A stretch of 64,000 bases of DNA from Acanthosepion esculentum. Taxonomy: Eukaryota; Mollusca; Cephalopoda; Sepiida; Sepiidae. Position numbers and translations under genes: made by a program. The notes under the pieces were generated by a model that saw only the letters and a program-made list of their open reading frames with translations, had not been told where the DNA came from and did no database searches. Shown here piece by piece: positions 10,641 through 22,609 of the stretch. Position 1 is the first letter of the stretch, and every line of letters begins with the position of its first letter. Location of the stretch: the NCBI GenBank assembly GCA_964036315.1, contig OZ038488.1, positions 68,144,842 through 68,208,841 of the forward strand. The letters are read 5' to 3'.

Positions 10641-12380
10641 CTGTGAAAGAATATAACGGCTTTTTTTTTCCAGTAATCTTTTTATTTTTTATTCCCGCCT
10701 TCTTGATGTCATCTATTTATCCTCTTCTGGCTCTCATTCTTCCACTTTCTATTCCCCCTCCTTGCTCTTTGTCACGTGACTCTTTCTTCTTCATCTCATT
10801 TTCTTTCTGCTTGAACTCATTCTTTCTATCTATTTTCTTCTTCTTTATCTCATTCTTTCACTTCCTTTTCTTCTTCTACTAGTTATCGTTCATTCCTTTC
10901 TTTTTTTTCTTCTTTCCCTCTTTCATTTTTTCTTTTTGATTCCATTATTTCTCCTTTTTCTTCGTCATGATCTCATTTATATCTTTTACTCCTTTTTCTT
11001 ATTCCTTTTGATCACATTATCTTTATTCTCTTTCTTATTCATTTCATTCTTTTTTTCTTCTTGTAGATCTCATTTGTGCTCTTTACTTCCATAACGCTTA
11101 TACTAAAATCTTCTTTTTCCTTCATTTTAATTTTACCTTAATTTTCTTCTTCTTGGCATTTTTCTTCCTCTTCTTTATTCATTTTTCTCTACTTTTTCTT
11201 CATGATTTCACTCACACCTATTCTCGTATTTTCCTTCTTGATTCCAATATTTCTTCTCCTTTTTTCTTCATTTAATTCTTTTTCGTTTCTTTTTCTTTCC
11301 TTCTTGGTCCAATTATTCTCGACTTTTTCTTTCTCTTCTGTTTAATCTACTACTACTTTTTCGTTTCATCGATTCAATTTTCCTGACCCCATTTTGTTCC
11401 TTATCTCACTCTTTCCCTCTTGCTTTCTATATTTCACTTCTAGGTCTCATTCCTTTTCTCTTGCTTCTTGTAGACGCCATCCTTTCACTTTCTTCTTCAA
11501 GACGTCATTTCTTCTATTCTTCTTTCTATCATCTTTCTCTTTATTTTCTATAAGTTTGCGACGTTTCTCTTCTGGATTTCATATCTTTTTATCTGGCTAT
11601 TTCTTCTCTTTCATTAATCTTCTATTTCTTATGGATTTCATCGTTCCCTTCCTTCTTCGAATTATTCTTGGCTTCATCCTCTCTCATTGGTTTTTCATTT
11701 TCTTCTTGATCGCTTTCTTTGTCGTTTTTTTTTTGTCGTATAATATTGTTATCTTGACCTCCACCTTTTCTCTCTCTTCATCTCATAAGTTCTTTTAGTC
11801 TTCTTCTTCTTGTTCTTTTTCTTCTTCTTCGCCTCACCCTTTCACTTTTTTCTTTTTGACTTTCATTTCTTCTAGTCTTCTTTATATCACCTTCAAGGAT
11901 ATGTTTACAACCTTTATCTTCTTTTACTCTTTTCTATCCTCTAACTTTGTTTTCCAATTCTTGGTTCCATACTACTCTTTTTCTTCTTCTCTTTCTTCTT
12001 CTTTTTCTTCTTTTTTCTATTTCTTTTTCTTCTTCTCCTCCTCCTTTTTCTTCTTTTATTTCTTTATTTTTCTTTTTCTTCTTCTTCTTCTTCTTCTTCT
12101 TCTTCTTCTTCTTCTTCTTCTTCTTCTTCTCCTCCTCCTCCTCCTCATCTCCTTTTTCTTCTTTTTCTCATCCTTTTTCTTTTTCTTCTCCTTCTCCCTT
12201 TTTCTTCTTTTTGTTTGTTTTCTTCTCCTCTTTCTTTTTTTTCCACCTCCTTCTTTTTCTTCTCCCTTCTTTTTCTTCGTCTTCTTCTTTTTCTTTTTCT
12301 TCTTCTCATTTCTTTTTCTTTTTCTTCTCATCCTACTTCTCTTTATTCTCCTCCTTCTTTGTTATGATGTGTAGGAATGA
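10640..12380. repeat. 1.7-kb pyrimidine-rich tract
   Basis: The plus strand is overwhelmingly T and C, dominated by TTC, TTTC, CTTTTT and CCT units, and includes a pure CTT run near 12075-12130. The long open frames at 11394-11798, 11856-12374 and 11947-12384 are low-complexity artefacts (poly-F/L/S). Confidence 0.9.
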
Positions 12381-13630
12381 GTAGCATCAGCCACAGTTAA
12401 CCACTACGTTCCTCCTTGAAACCCTTATTTTCCTTGTTTTTCCAACGCTCCATTCTTCTTATCAAATATTATTCAACAAATATGTGAAAACCTTTTTACG
12501 TTTATCCGATTGGTTGGCTCCTAAGACAACCATTGCGTTTTGTTATGTCTTAATTATCTACCTTACGAGAAGACATCACCTTATGTGAGCGCCATTATGC
12601 GTTGCCAGAGAGTGGATGTAAGCACTTAAGAAATGGACCACACCTGGGAGAGATATCAAGAGATTCTTATTTATCTCACAAAATAGACATTACGCAAGAT
12701 TCCACGTGACCAGGTTCTGATTACGCTTTCGACTGCAGCTTAAACTCCCCGAAGCTTTTATAAATCAATGATTTTAATTTTCTAGATGTTATAACTTTTA
12801 AATAGTTTTATAAATTGAAATGATATCAATATAACGAGCTCATATTTATTTTACTTTGCAGGAAGCAAAGCAAGGAAAATTCATATTTATTTTTATTGTT
12901 TTATTGTAATAATGCCGGTTATAAAAATGTTTTCTTTCAACGATTGTGTTGAAAGATGTGCTCATTTGCTTCGTTATTCATTGAATTTTTTTTTTCTTAA
13001 GACAATATTGTCCTTAATAAATCTTATTTATAAAAGCAATTAAATGTTTTTCTAATTCAATAATGTTATAGTTTTATTTTCCATTTTTTAATTATTTTAA
13101 TATTCGGGGCAAAATTAGTTGTAGTTTGATAAAAAAAAATGATAATTTACATTCTCCAAGGAGTCCTGATTTCAACTAATAAAACAAATTTTGAGATTGC
13201 ATTTCTCGAAATTCATGAAAAGTAATTGGGAGGTAAGATATGTAAAAAAATTTTTAAAAAGTTACAAAATTTCTTTAAAAAGAAAAATTTCCAAAATAAT
13301 TTAATTCCGTTGTGAATAACTTTTTAAAATTTCATTAAAATCTGACAATTATTTGATTTTTGCAAGAATTTCCAAATCAATGTGTTTTCCACCGAACAAA
13401 AAAAAAGAAGAAAAACGCAAAAACGCTAATCGTAAAATGACGTCGACCGCTGACGTAAAATAAACAAGGTTTTTAACCAAAATTTCGAACATGCTAGGAA
13501 GGATTAAAAAAAATAATAAAAGAATAAAATACATTGGTTATACCTCTTAATAATAACATAAACATTTTGACGATAAAACTTACTTTTTATTAAGATTTGG
13601 GCCTTTTTTCATCATGCTATGCGAGCAAGT
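12381..13630. other. AT-rich stretch without a gene
   Basis: Checked on both strands; no motif, element end or RNA gene seen. The short minus frame at 13349-13534 has no family signature. Confidence 0.4.
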
Positions 13631-13631
13631 G

Positions 13632-13635
13632 GAGG

Positions 13636-13688
<53 letters not shown>

Positions 13689-13705
13689 CTGTCTCTCTCT
13701 CTGTC

Positions 13706-13783
<78 letters not shown>
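13632..13783. repeat. Compound (TCTA)n-(CT)n-(AT)n microsatellite
   Basis: Three blocks in series: TCTA units to about 13687, CT with GT interruptions to about 13740, then AT. The frames across it are artefacts. Confidence 0.95.
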
Positions 13784-13786
<3 letters not shown>

Positions 13787-14599
13787 TGAGAGAATAAATG
13801 AATTCATGCCTTTCCCGAGAGCATTTGTTCGACTTAAACACCACAGACTGGAACTTGAACTCTGCTCATAGATTCCACTTTTCACTCTAATAACCTGGAC
13901 ATCTTTTTTACCATTATTTTTTCATTCTTCAGTTTTCTTCTATTTTTCAGATTCTCGGTTTTCTTCTTTTCTTCTGTTTCCCAATTTCTTTTCCTATCCA
14001 TTTCGTTTTTTCATTCTTTAGTTACTCTCCCTCTTCGCATTTCTTCATTATTTTTTCTTTCACTCATTACTTTCTTGATTTTTTCTTCCGCTTGATATAT
14101 TTCTTCTTAGTTTTCTCATTACTCGTCATCCTCACTTTTAATGCCAAACATTCATCTGCTTTATTTGTTCTTAAACCATTTTTTAAAAAAATTAACCTTC
14201 CTATTCTACATCTCCACATAATGGTTTATTCCTTTCTTTTAATAATTATTCTTTCATTCCATCAACAGGCGTCTTTCCTATTTTTCATTTCTATAAAAAT
14301 ACTCCCGTTTTTGGAGAATCTTTTTTTGCTGATATCTGGAATATTACTAGAAATTCTTGCTAACCCCAAATTCTTTAATCATAGTAACCTCACATAATGA
14401 ACTCTTTTGCCTAACAGTCTAACACGGAGATGAGTTCAGATGCAGAGCTGTCTAATAAAAATCAATGAAAAGTAAATTATCCCCATCCAATTTCAAAAGC
14501 CGTAGCTATATTTCACTAAACGCTACATATGTATAGCCTTGTTCCAAAGTTATCTTAACGCAGCTAAAGATATGTTTTCACTTTTCAATTAAGTGATCT
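13784..14599. other. T-rich unassigned stretch
   Basis: No gene supported. The frame at 14092-14397 is hydrophobic only because the strand is T-rich, and it lacks any motif. Confidence 0.35.
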
Positions 14600-15040
14600 T
14601 TCATGACTTAAGAGGTAAGAAATACTAATAAAAATGAGTTATTAGGAAATGAAGACTAATACTATATTATTTAAGAGTAAAGACATACTAATAAAAATGA
14701 TTTTAGAAGAAAGATACCAATAAAAATCACTTAAGAGAACAGAAATATTGATAAAAATGGATTTAAGAGGACAGAAATTCTAATAAAAATCCTTAAAATC
14801 CTGAAATAAATACCAATGAAATATGAAATAGTAATAAAAATGATTTTAGTGGAAAAAGTACTCATAAAAATAACTTAGAAGGATAAAAATACTAATACAA
14901 AATGACTTAAGAGGAAAGAAATACTAATAAAATATGTCTTAAGAGGAAAGAAATACTAATAAAAATGACTTAAGAAGAAAAGATAATCATAAAAATGATG
15001 TAAGAGGAAAGTAAGACTCATAAAAATGAAACTAAAAATG
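14600..15040 (+). repeat. Degenerate ~30-bp minisatellite
   Basis: Units built on TTAAGAGGAAAGAAATACTA followed by ATAAAAATGA recur roughly a dozen times with indels and substitutions. Spacing varies from about 28 to 40 bases. Confidence 0.75.
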
Positions 15041-15482
15041 TTCGTGTAGAATAGTCTGGAACTATAAAAGGGAGTATTTATTCAGCGAATTCTGCTTTAT
15101 ATAAACATCTTTGTTGTTCTTCAGTCTTCAACGAGCGTATGTAGAATCCAGCTGTGCATATGCATCACTCACTATTTTTTGACTCTTCAGAATATTGACT
15201 AAACTGAGTCAAGTCTGGTACAAATTCTATCCGCTATTGTAATAGTTCCCACTCTCTGACCCGAAAACCATTTTCATACAAAAAGCTCTCGTATGTTTGA
15301 AAATGGTTGATCTGAGTAATTAAAATCGAATTTCGATTCTAAGGAAATAAATTATAATCATCATGAAAGCTTAACATTGTCTGTTTCTTAATAATAATTA
15401 ATATTTGCTCTGTTTTTACATTGAGCTCTCTGGATTATATCCTCCTTGGAATTATCCATACGAATTACCAAACTCCTCATTA

Positions 15483-15486
<4 letters not shown>
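15041..15486. other. Unassigned stretch with TATA-like motif and a hairpin
   Basis: CTATAAAAGGG at about 15063 is a TATA-like motif. AACCATTTTCATAC (15266-15279) faces GTATGTTTGAAAATGGTT (15291-15308), an imperfect inverted repeat. No gene follows, so the TATA-like motif is not called a promoter. Confidence 0.3.
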
Positions 15487-15558
<72 letters not shown>

Positions 15559-15559
15559 G
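15487..15559. repeat. (AT)n microsatellite
   Basis: About 35 AT units ending GTATATATATAG, adjoining the Penelope-like fragment. Confidence 0.95.
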
Positions 15560-16230
15560 TCTATTTAGGGAGCAATCCTTCATTTATACATGTTTCATTA
15601 AAGACGACAGACAAGTTACTGCGATTAAGCTTTTTTAATTTTTCTTGTGTTCGAACAAGTGTTTTCTTTTCTGTACACAGAAAATCAAAATTACAACGAA
15701 CGAACATTATTTATGAGTTCAAATGCCCCTTAAGGAACGGTTCCTGATCAAACCGAATTCATAAATAATAACATCGTTCACACTACTACATGCCTCTACA
15801 GACGTCTTACGTTATAACTATCCGACTACACCTCGATTAGAACCCGTTTAAACACACATACAAACTTACCAGACTCCAAAAACTTGAAACATACTAGTAG
15901 AAAATACAAACATAATAATCTCGTCCACATGTAAAAATAGATTCAATATAATGGAAACCTTAATAAAAAAAAAGAAAATCTAATACTCAATAATATTAAA
16001 TACCAACACGGCTACAATGTGCTGTGTTCAGAAAATAAAACATCCCTATAACTCTAGAAACATACACACAACCCATATACCCAAAAAGCAAAAATCATCC
16101 TTGATAATGGTTAAACGTATAGCTCGAAATTACAGAACATTTAGAGTTTCTACACACAAGAAAACACTTGTCTGATCACAAGAAAAATTAAATAAAAAGC
16201 TTAATCGTAGTACCGAGTTTGTCATCTTTA
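15560..16230 (+). mobile_element. Penelope-like element fragment with GIY-YIG remnant
   Basis: The plus strand encodes LQRTNIIYEFKCPL (about 15690-15735), matching the N-terminal NVIYEYTCP-type block of the GIY-YIG endonuclease that ends Penelope-like polyproteins. A second block follows in another frame, TTTCLYRRLTL, a stop, then LSDYTSIRT, matching the TTTTLSRRLTxHLSD region. The intervening frameshift and stop make it non-functional; the RT domain is missing. The flanks carry an inverted repeat of about 90 bp, 15597-15690 against about 16145-16238, compatible with the complex terminal repeats known for these elements. Confidence 0.65.
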
Positions 16231-16231
16231 A

Positions 16232-16281
<50 letters not shown>
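16231..16281. repeat. (AC)n microsatellite
   Basis: About 25 AC units at the right edge of the Penelope-like fragment. Confidence 0.95.
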
Positions 16282-16284
<3 letters not shown>

Positions 16285-16507
16285 TGTACGTGTCTGCGTG
16301 TGTGTTTTAGGGAGTAAAACAATTTGTTTTACTTTCCTTTTCCACACGCTTCTTGTTTTCCTTTGTTCTTCCTCTTATACCGTGCTTCCTTTATCCGTCC
16401 GTGAGGTTTGCTTGAAACTTGATTAAGCCTCCCACCAACTAATCTCTCACTGACTCGTACAGACACTTTTCTACCAACATTTCCCTGTTTTTTTTTCACC
16501 ATCTATA

Positions 16508-16745
16508 ATTATGTGCGTTGTGGTGCAATGGATATCGCTTCGGAATGAGATAATCGGTAGAGCCAAGTTCGAATACCAGCTGAGTTCGTTATATTCACTT
16601 ACGAACAAATACCCTTGGGAAAGGTTTGGATCTATCTCTTCTCCCTCCAACTGTGGATTAAAGAGAAGGACAAACGAGATTCTTTAGCCTTGGTTGGTAA
16701 CCAGTCTACCGCAGAAAGAAATGGCATCCTAGTGCGGGAAAAATC
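16508..16745 (+). mobile_element. tRNA-derived SINE
   Basis: The head GTTGTGGTGCAATGGATATC resembles a tRNA D-arm/box A and AAGTTCGAATACCAG resembles box B, 35-40 bases later. The body contains TTCGTTATATTCACTTACGA, AAATACCCTTGGGAAAGG, TCTATCTCTTCTCCCTCCAA and CAGTCTACCGCAGAAAGAAA. The same blocks occur at 59290-59510 (+), and reversed at 36195-36385 and 45720-45875. Box B is one or two bases from consensus, so transcription is doubtful. Confidence 0.75.
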
Positions 16746-16788
16746 TTGTCAGTTATGTATCTTTCGATACATGACTGACAAGATTTTT
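16739..16788. repeat. Short inverted repeat (hairpin)
   Basis: Arms 16739-16761 and 16766-16788 are 23 bases with one mismatch, around a TTTC loop. It starts at the 3' edge of the SINE, and GATACATG is repeated again just downstream. Confidence 0.85.
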
Positions 16789-16859
16789 CTTTATCTTTCG
16801 ATACATGTTCTTTATCTTTGGATACATGTTCGCCCAAGCGTGCGGCACTTAACTAACTG

Positions 16860-17077
16860 ATTATAATTATATACAAGCCCAAATTTCTGGGAATTTGAAG
16901 AGATCAAACAAATTGTTCATCTTTCAAATGACACCAGTACTGTTTTCGCCTTTCCGGACAATTTACACGAAATAAACTCATTTTTTTTAGATGGTGGGTA
17001 GCCATTTCGTGCCATAACACGCCCCAAAATTTAGGTAGCACTCGTATATAAATAGATTGCAGTTAATTGCTACATAA
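16860..17077. other. Unassigned stretch
   Basis: No feature supported. Confidence 0.3.
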
Positions 17078-17165
17078 CGAGAATAAAGCAAATGAGCTAC
17101 AAAAAATAGGAGGTTGTAGAGAACCATGATCGTCCACGTCTTGAAGAGGCACATCACATAGTAGT
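17078..17165 (+). pseudogene. LINE-B (RTE-like) 3' terminus
   Basis: GAGAACCATGATCGTCCACG, then TCTTGAAGAGGCACATCACA, is the 3' terminal coding end of LINE-B (compare 23215-23255 and 50855-50900). Only about 85 bases remain, an extreme 5' truncation. Confidence 0.6.
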
Positions 17166-17284
17166 ATAAGAATTTTATGTTAATTCTGTTTTTTGTCCAC
17201 CAACTCCAATATAATTTCGGCTCTTTATGCTATTCAATAATGTACTTAACTTTTTCCCCATGCTTAATCAGATCAAAAATACAA

Positions 17285-17790
17285 TTTTGCTGCCATATCT
17301 AGACGGGAGCTGACCAATGCTCTATCTGCCTCCAGCCTTGACAGAACTAAAATCTGTTTGTACTATCTTGTGGAGAATGACATTTTCGCCCATGCACCCT
17401 CTTTCCCACAAACGCAATGTCACAAGCCTGTCGCTTCTCTATCACTATTCCCATAGGAGATTTTTGCACGAGCTCCGGTCTTTAGTTCCACCAGTTTAGA
17501 CATTACAGAGAAGTCCTGCCATGTAACACCAACCATCATTCCTTTTTGATATTCCAACTGTAAGAATCGATAATTTCTGGAACATACTCCAGTGTAGATT
17601 GTTTTTCAAACTATAATCTTAATCTCCAGAAGTCAAGGGTCTGTCGTTACCTGTCCTCCTTATCCTCATAATCTTCACTTCCGATTATCTACTAGATTGA
17701 TATCACGCACCTCATTTAGTAACCCCTCTACCTTGAGTGGCTCTTGAGCCTTATATTGGTTGGGTGAACAGTAGTAAAAAAAAAATCTAT
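17285..17790 (+). pseudogene. LINE-C RT tail with 3' UTR and A-run
   Basis: Plus-strand frames carry LSHKRNVTSLSLLYHYSH and HELRSLVPPV, the post-RT block of the Jockey/CR1-group tail (HRRxVxSLSLFYRYxHGxCSxELRSLIPP). A shifted frame follows with an FWNILQ equivalent of LWNSLP, then the 3' UTR with ACCTTGAGTGGCTCTTGAGC, TTATATTGGTTGGGTGAACA and a terminal A-run near 17777. The tail at 7085-7405 has the same 3' UTR. Stops inside and absence of the endonuclease and RT core mark it as 5'-truncated and dead. Confidence 0.75.
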
Positions 17791-18019
17791 AACCAGACTT
17801 TAAATATGTTGTTGCATTATTTCCTGAACACTAAAATCTGATGACATTGAAATCTGGTTTTAAAAATGTTTGCAAATTAGAGAATGAATGAAATAAATGT
17901 TTGCTAGAAAGTTCGTTTTTACATATAAGTATAATAATTTATTCGTGAAAATGGCGATGAATTCTAACTAAAAAATCCAAATCAGAGTGCAAAAGATTTA
18001 ATACGTTAGAAATGTTGTC

Positions 18020-18420
18020 TCCTTTACCTCCTACTGAGAACTATCACCAATCACGATGAATGGACGTCCACTCAAGGAGGCTCAAGTTTTCAGACCTCAA
18101 GTACAGCTCGTATCATACGATCAATCGCTAAAGATCCTGGCAAAATGGCCAGTTCCCTTAACCACTACAGTAATTAGTTTCGTGCTATCTTCTATATTTA
18201 CAAGAGCCAGATCAGGCCTAAAATGGAATACTGTTACCATATCTCTTCACTTTCCAATCTCGATAGAGTCCAAAAGCGTCTCCGCGTCCTAGTGGGGAAC
18301 AAATTATTTCCCACCCTGTGGCCTCTTTCTCACGGACATAACACCACAAGCCTATCTGTTTTTACGCATGCCTTTCTATATCGATGTTCGGTAGTTTTTC
18401 TATCTCTGCACACATTTTGT
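18020..18420 (+). pseudogene. LINE-C (Jockey/CR1-group) RT-tail fragment
   Basis: The frame from 18223 reads MEYCYHISSLSNLDRVQKRL, then RVLVGNKLFPTLWPLSHGHN, typical of the segment after the RT domain (RPxMEYCSHIW...LDRVQKRxxxLVG...LSHRRN). Upstream, another frame gives FYIYKSQ-like residues near 18195. Frameshifts separate the blocks and no 3' UTR is attached. It lies 230 bases past the LINE-C tail at 17285-17790 in the same orientation but represents an earlier part of the protein, so the two are separate insertions. Confidence 0.65.
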
Positions 18421-18620
18421 TGAGTCATTCATTTTTTCTCGCTTCCATTTTTTTTTCAATATTTGTGCTTAACATCCTATATTCTGTGCTATTCCTTGAC
18501 GTTACTTGCGATTTCGTTTTCATTAGCTCCAGAATTTCATGTTACCCACTTCCTATTTTCTTGTCTCTCTCTTCCTTGAGAATGACCTCATTAGCGCTGT
18601 TACAAGGGCTTCCCCTCCCC

Positions 18621-18623
<3 letters not shown>

Positions 18624-18660
<37 letters not shown>
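18624..18660. repeat. (AT)n microsatellite
   Basis: About 18 AT units, immediately left of a TIR element. Confidence 0.95.
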
Positions 18661-18663
<3 letters not shown>

Positions 18664-18902
18664 CACGGTGGCAATAACATCACTATACAGTTACTTACAA
18701 TAACAATTAAGACAAAGCAATTAATCAACAGTCCAGAAATTTATTATTAAAATGGTTCTGGTTAATAGCAATAAAAGGCTATGGTTAAAAATAGTAAATT
18801 AATTACCGATATTGTTCGAACTGCAAGCCATCTGTTTCAATGCTTTGATTTTTTTTTATTATAAGTAACTGTATAGTGTCTTTATTGCCACCCAGTGTGT
18901 GT
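18661..18902. mobile_element. MITE-like element with mariner-type TIRs
   Basis: TTACACGGTGGCAATAACAT, then CACTATACAGTTACTTA, at the left is mirrored by TAAGTAACTGTATAGTG, then TCTTTATTGCCACCCAGTGT, at the right. The TIRs are about 40 bp with a few mismatches. The interior has no open frame. The AT repeat on the left fits a TA target. The internal segment TTAATCAACAGTCCAGAAAT recurs at 21515-21550. Confidence 0.65.
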
Positions 18903-18913
18903 GTGCGGGGGGT

Positions 18914-20079
<1,166 letters not shown>

Positions 20080-20325
20080 CAGGAGCATATGGATTAAGTA
20101 GCGGGATTCCTTATGTTGTTCAGATTGTGGCCGCCAACAAAATATCCCGGCAGGACATCTAATTCTCTCAGAATTGCCTCGCTGTATACGTTAAACAAGT
20201 CCGGTGAGGGTTGGGGAGAAATAGTAAAACGACACAATTTATTAAGAACTATAAGATACAGGAAGCTATGGAGCGCCATGATCGCCTATGTACTGAAGGG
20301 TCACGGCATATATAGAAGATGAATC
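20080..20325. pseudogene. LINE-B (RTE-like) fragment with inverted 5' part
   Basis: The left half reads on the minus strand as PDLFNVYSEAILRELDVLPG, then YFVGGHNLNNIR, the RT segment just before the catalytic YADD in RTE-type LINEs; it ends before YADD. The right half, from about 20215, reads on the plus strand as the extreme 3' end (AGGAAGCTATGGAGCGCCAT, then CTGAAGGGTCACGG). Opposed internal and 3' segments are what twin-primed LINE integration produces. The copy cannot be active. Confidence 0.65.
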
Positions 20326-20448
20326 CATAGCTTAGTTATAATACTAGTGCATTGTGTTCAGGATGCGAAATTTATATGGCGACAAATATGATGAATTTAA
20401 GCTTTTCACGTATCCGCTTAAGCAATCATATAGTCTATAGTAAATGCA

Positions 20449-20597
20449 AGACTGAATAATACGAGTCATCTATGTATAACTATATAGATATATAGCTTAC
20501 AAAGAAAGAACAAAAATATTGAAGATTGAATAATGCGAATCATCTATGTATAACTATATAGATATATAACTTACAAAGAAAGAACATAAATATGGAA
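20449..20597. repeat. 74-bp tandem duplication
   Basis: AGACTGAATAATACGAGTCA onward is repeated at 20523 as AGATTGAATAATGCGAATCA, with about 90% identity by eye over two copies. Confidence 0.85.
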
Positions 20598-20929
20598 AAT
20601 ATATATGCTCAAATTTACTACCATGGTTCCTAGCTACTGCGGAAAAAGTCATTTCCAAATTGATGGCTAATAATTTTTTTCTTTTTATGCAAGACTACAA
20701 TAATCACAAGCAGATGTAATGCGAATTGGGGTGTAGAGGACAAAGACGAAGGAAAAAAGAAAAAGAAAAAAGCCATTAGCAGTCAGTGTAATTTATGACC
20801 GGAATTTTAAACTAAGACATCTTTTTGCCAGCCTCTGTGTGTCTCTATCATTCGCTGAAAACAATTAAATACGCTAGTTTTGTCATCCTGCCTCTTTAGG
20901 AGATGAAAAATATTGCGAAAGAAAAAAAA
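20598..20929. other. Unassigned A-rich stretch
   Basis: No gene or repeat family recognised. Confidence 0.35.
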
Positions 20930-21525
20930 ATAAAAGAATAAGCGAAGCAGCTAATGAATTAGAATATTTGTTACCGGCTTAAAAAGGTATCCGCTAAATA
21001 TTGCCCAGAGCAGAAATCACGTCCAGATCTCGTTTAAAAGAGAGAATATTAAATCTCTAACCATATATATATTTTTAAATTTTTAAACAGTGATGTTCAC
21101 ACTGTATAAGGCCCGGGAGCCTCTTGAGGTAGAGGGTTACAAAGTAAGAGGCATAGTTTAGGCGGATATGTGGGGAACATAATAATTAATCCTAGACTTG
21201 AAAAGGTTAAGATTGTATTGATCGGGAAGTCACTCTTTTGGAAGTCGGTTCCACAAAGAATCTGCCCGAGTGGAACTTAAATGTCACAAATGGAAGACAA
21301 GGGGAATGCGGGTGGTTCGCTACAATGTGCATAGAATGGTGGGTCTTAGCCGTGAAGGTTACAGTTTGTGGAAAGAAAAATAAATAAAAAATAAAAGAAT
21401 AAGCGAAGCAGCTAATGAATTAGGATATTTGTTACCGGCTTAAAAAGGTCTCCGCTAAATATTGCCCACAGCAGAAATCACGTTCAAATCTCGTTTAAAA
21501 GCGAGAGAATATTGTATTAATCAAC
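20930..21525. repeat. ~125-bp direct repeats flanking a LINE-C tail
   Basis: The segment starting AATAAAAGAATAAGCGAAGC at about 20932-21057 recurs at about 21389-21515 with only a few differences. Between them lies a minus-strand LINE-C 3' region. Confidence 0.8.
21090..21375 (-). pseudogene. LINE-C 3' region between direct repeats
   Basis: AAGGCCCGGGAGCCTCTTGA, then GGTAGAGGGTTACAAAGTAA, is the reverse complement of the LINE-C 3' UTR, and GAAGTCGGTTCCACAAAGAA reverses to the FLWNRLP coding region. About 280 bases survive, with no open frame. Compare 50985-51320, which has the same order and strand. Confidence 0.65.
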
Positions 21526-21839
21526 AGTCCAGAAATTTATTATTAAAATAAATTTAGTCTAAGCACTGGAAATACCGGTAGAGAAGTGAGAGGCTTGCGA
21601 TGTTTCTTCTGTCAGAAAAGGGATGTAAGGTGGAAAATTGGAGCCATTTTTATTGGTAGCCATCAAAACCTCTCAGTATGCATACTTTTAAGTTTATTTG
21701 TTTTGCCCTGTCTTTTCATGATATAGGCGGTCATGGTTCTCCACAATTTCTTTTTTCTTTATTATCTGCACATTACCATAACTTTTTGGTAAAGATATTG
21801 GAGTAGTTTGCTGTTGTTATCGTCTCGGTTTTGAATTCA

Positions 21840-22010
21840 GACTAAAGCGCCCAATCTATTCTACTATCTAAGTTAATGTTGGGCGGGAAGTGATAACTTT
21901 TCCCAAGGGCATTAGTGCAAAAATGTACGCAACAGACTTAGCCAGAGTTTGAACTCGACACGCCGATTCAACGTTCCTCGACCTTTACTCTTTCTTCACA
22001 TCGTAGTTAC
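21840..22010 (-). mobile_element. tRNA-derived SINE, degenerate
   Basis: TGATAACTTTTCCCAAGGGC, then ATTAGTGCAAAAATGTACGC, and AGAGTTTGAACTCGACACGC match the reversed SINE body and box B seen at 45720-45875. Box A is not intact. Confidence 0.5.
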
Positions 22011-22044
22011 CACAGTAGACAACCTTAAAATGCTTCAAGCTAAA

Positions 22045-22450
22045 TCAACGTTGCACTTTCAATTCATGGCAACTGCTCTGGCGAGCTTTTTTCCTCTGGT
22101 GCCCTGAGAACATGAATTTAAGCGTGCTACTTGAGTGGCGTCTAAGTCCCACTCGTTTGCTGTTGAAATAACTAAATGCAAACGCCTCTTCTACTCCAAC
22201 AATTTCTTTTCTCGCACTTAACGACAGTGGAACTCTCTTCCGTTTACTTGCTTCCCTGATAACTAGAATCTTCAAAAATGTCATTGCAACATCAATCGCC
22301 ATCTTCTATCTTCTTGAATCCTTTTCATCTTTTGTCCTTTCCGCAATCCTCCCTATATTCAGTCTTTTCCCTCACTTTCATTTCCTGTAACTCCCCGTGT
22401 TCAACTGGCATTCGCGCCTTGTTTGGGGTGAACTGATTAAAAAAAACTGC
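22045..22450 (+). pseudogene. LINE-A 3' end, complete UTR
   Basis: The plus strand carries ATTCATGGCAACTGCTCTGG (the FMATAL segment), AATTTAAGCGTGCTACTTGA (the NLSALL segment) and AGTGGAACTCTCTTCCGTTT (the WNSLP-like segment). The UTR then ends CGCCTTGTTTGGGGTGAACT plus an A-run at about 22440, the reverse of the CCCCAAGCAAGG signature in minus-strand copies. No RT core and several stops. The intact 3' end suggests ordinary target-primed insertion with 5' truncation. Confidence 0.7.
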
Positions 22451-22609
22451 TTTTTTCTCTTTCAAGCAATATTTCAGTGTGTGTACAATTACGTCGCGTG
22501 GTCAATTCTTGTAAGAACTTTTAAAGTAACATAAACTAAATGTGTTCTTATTTAAGTGTTATCGGTGGATGCAATCATAACACTATAAGATACACGAATG
22601 ACTCTGTTG

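Noticed and set aside
11394..12384. Long F/L/S-rich frames suggesting membrane proteins
   Set aside because: They come from a pyrimidine-only tract; no start context, motif or alternation typical of membrane segments.
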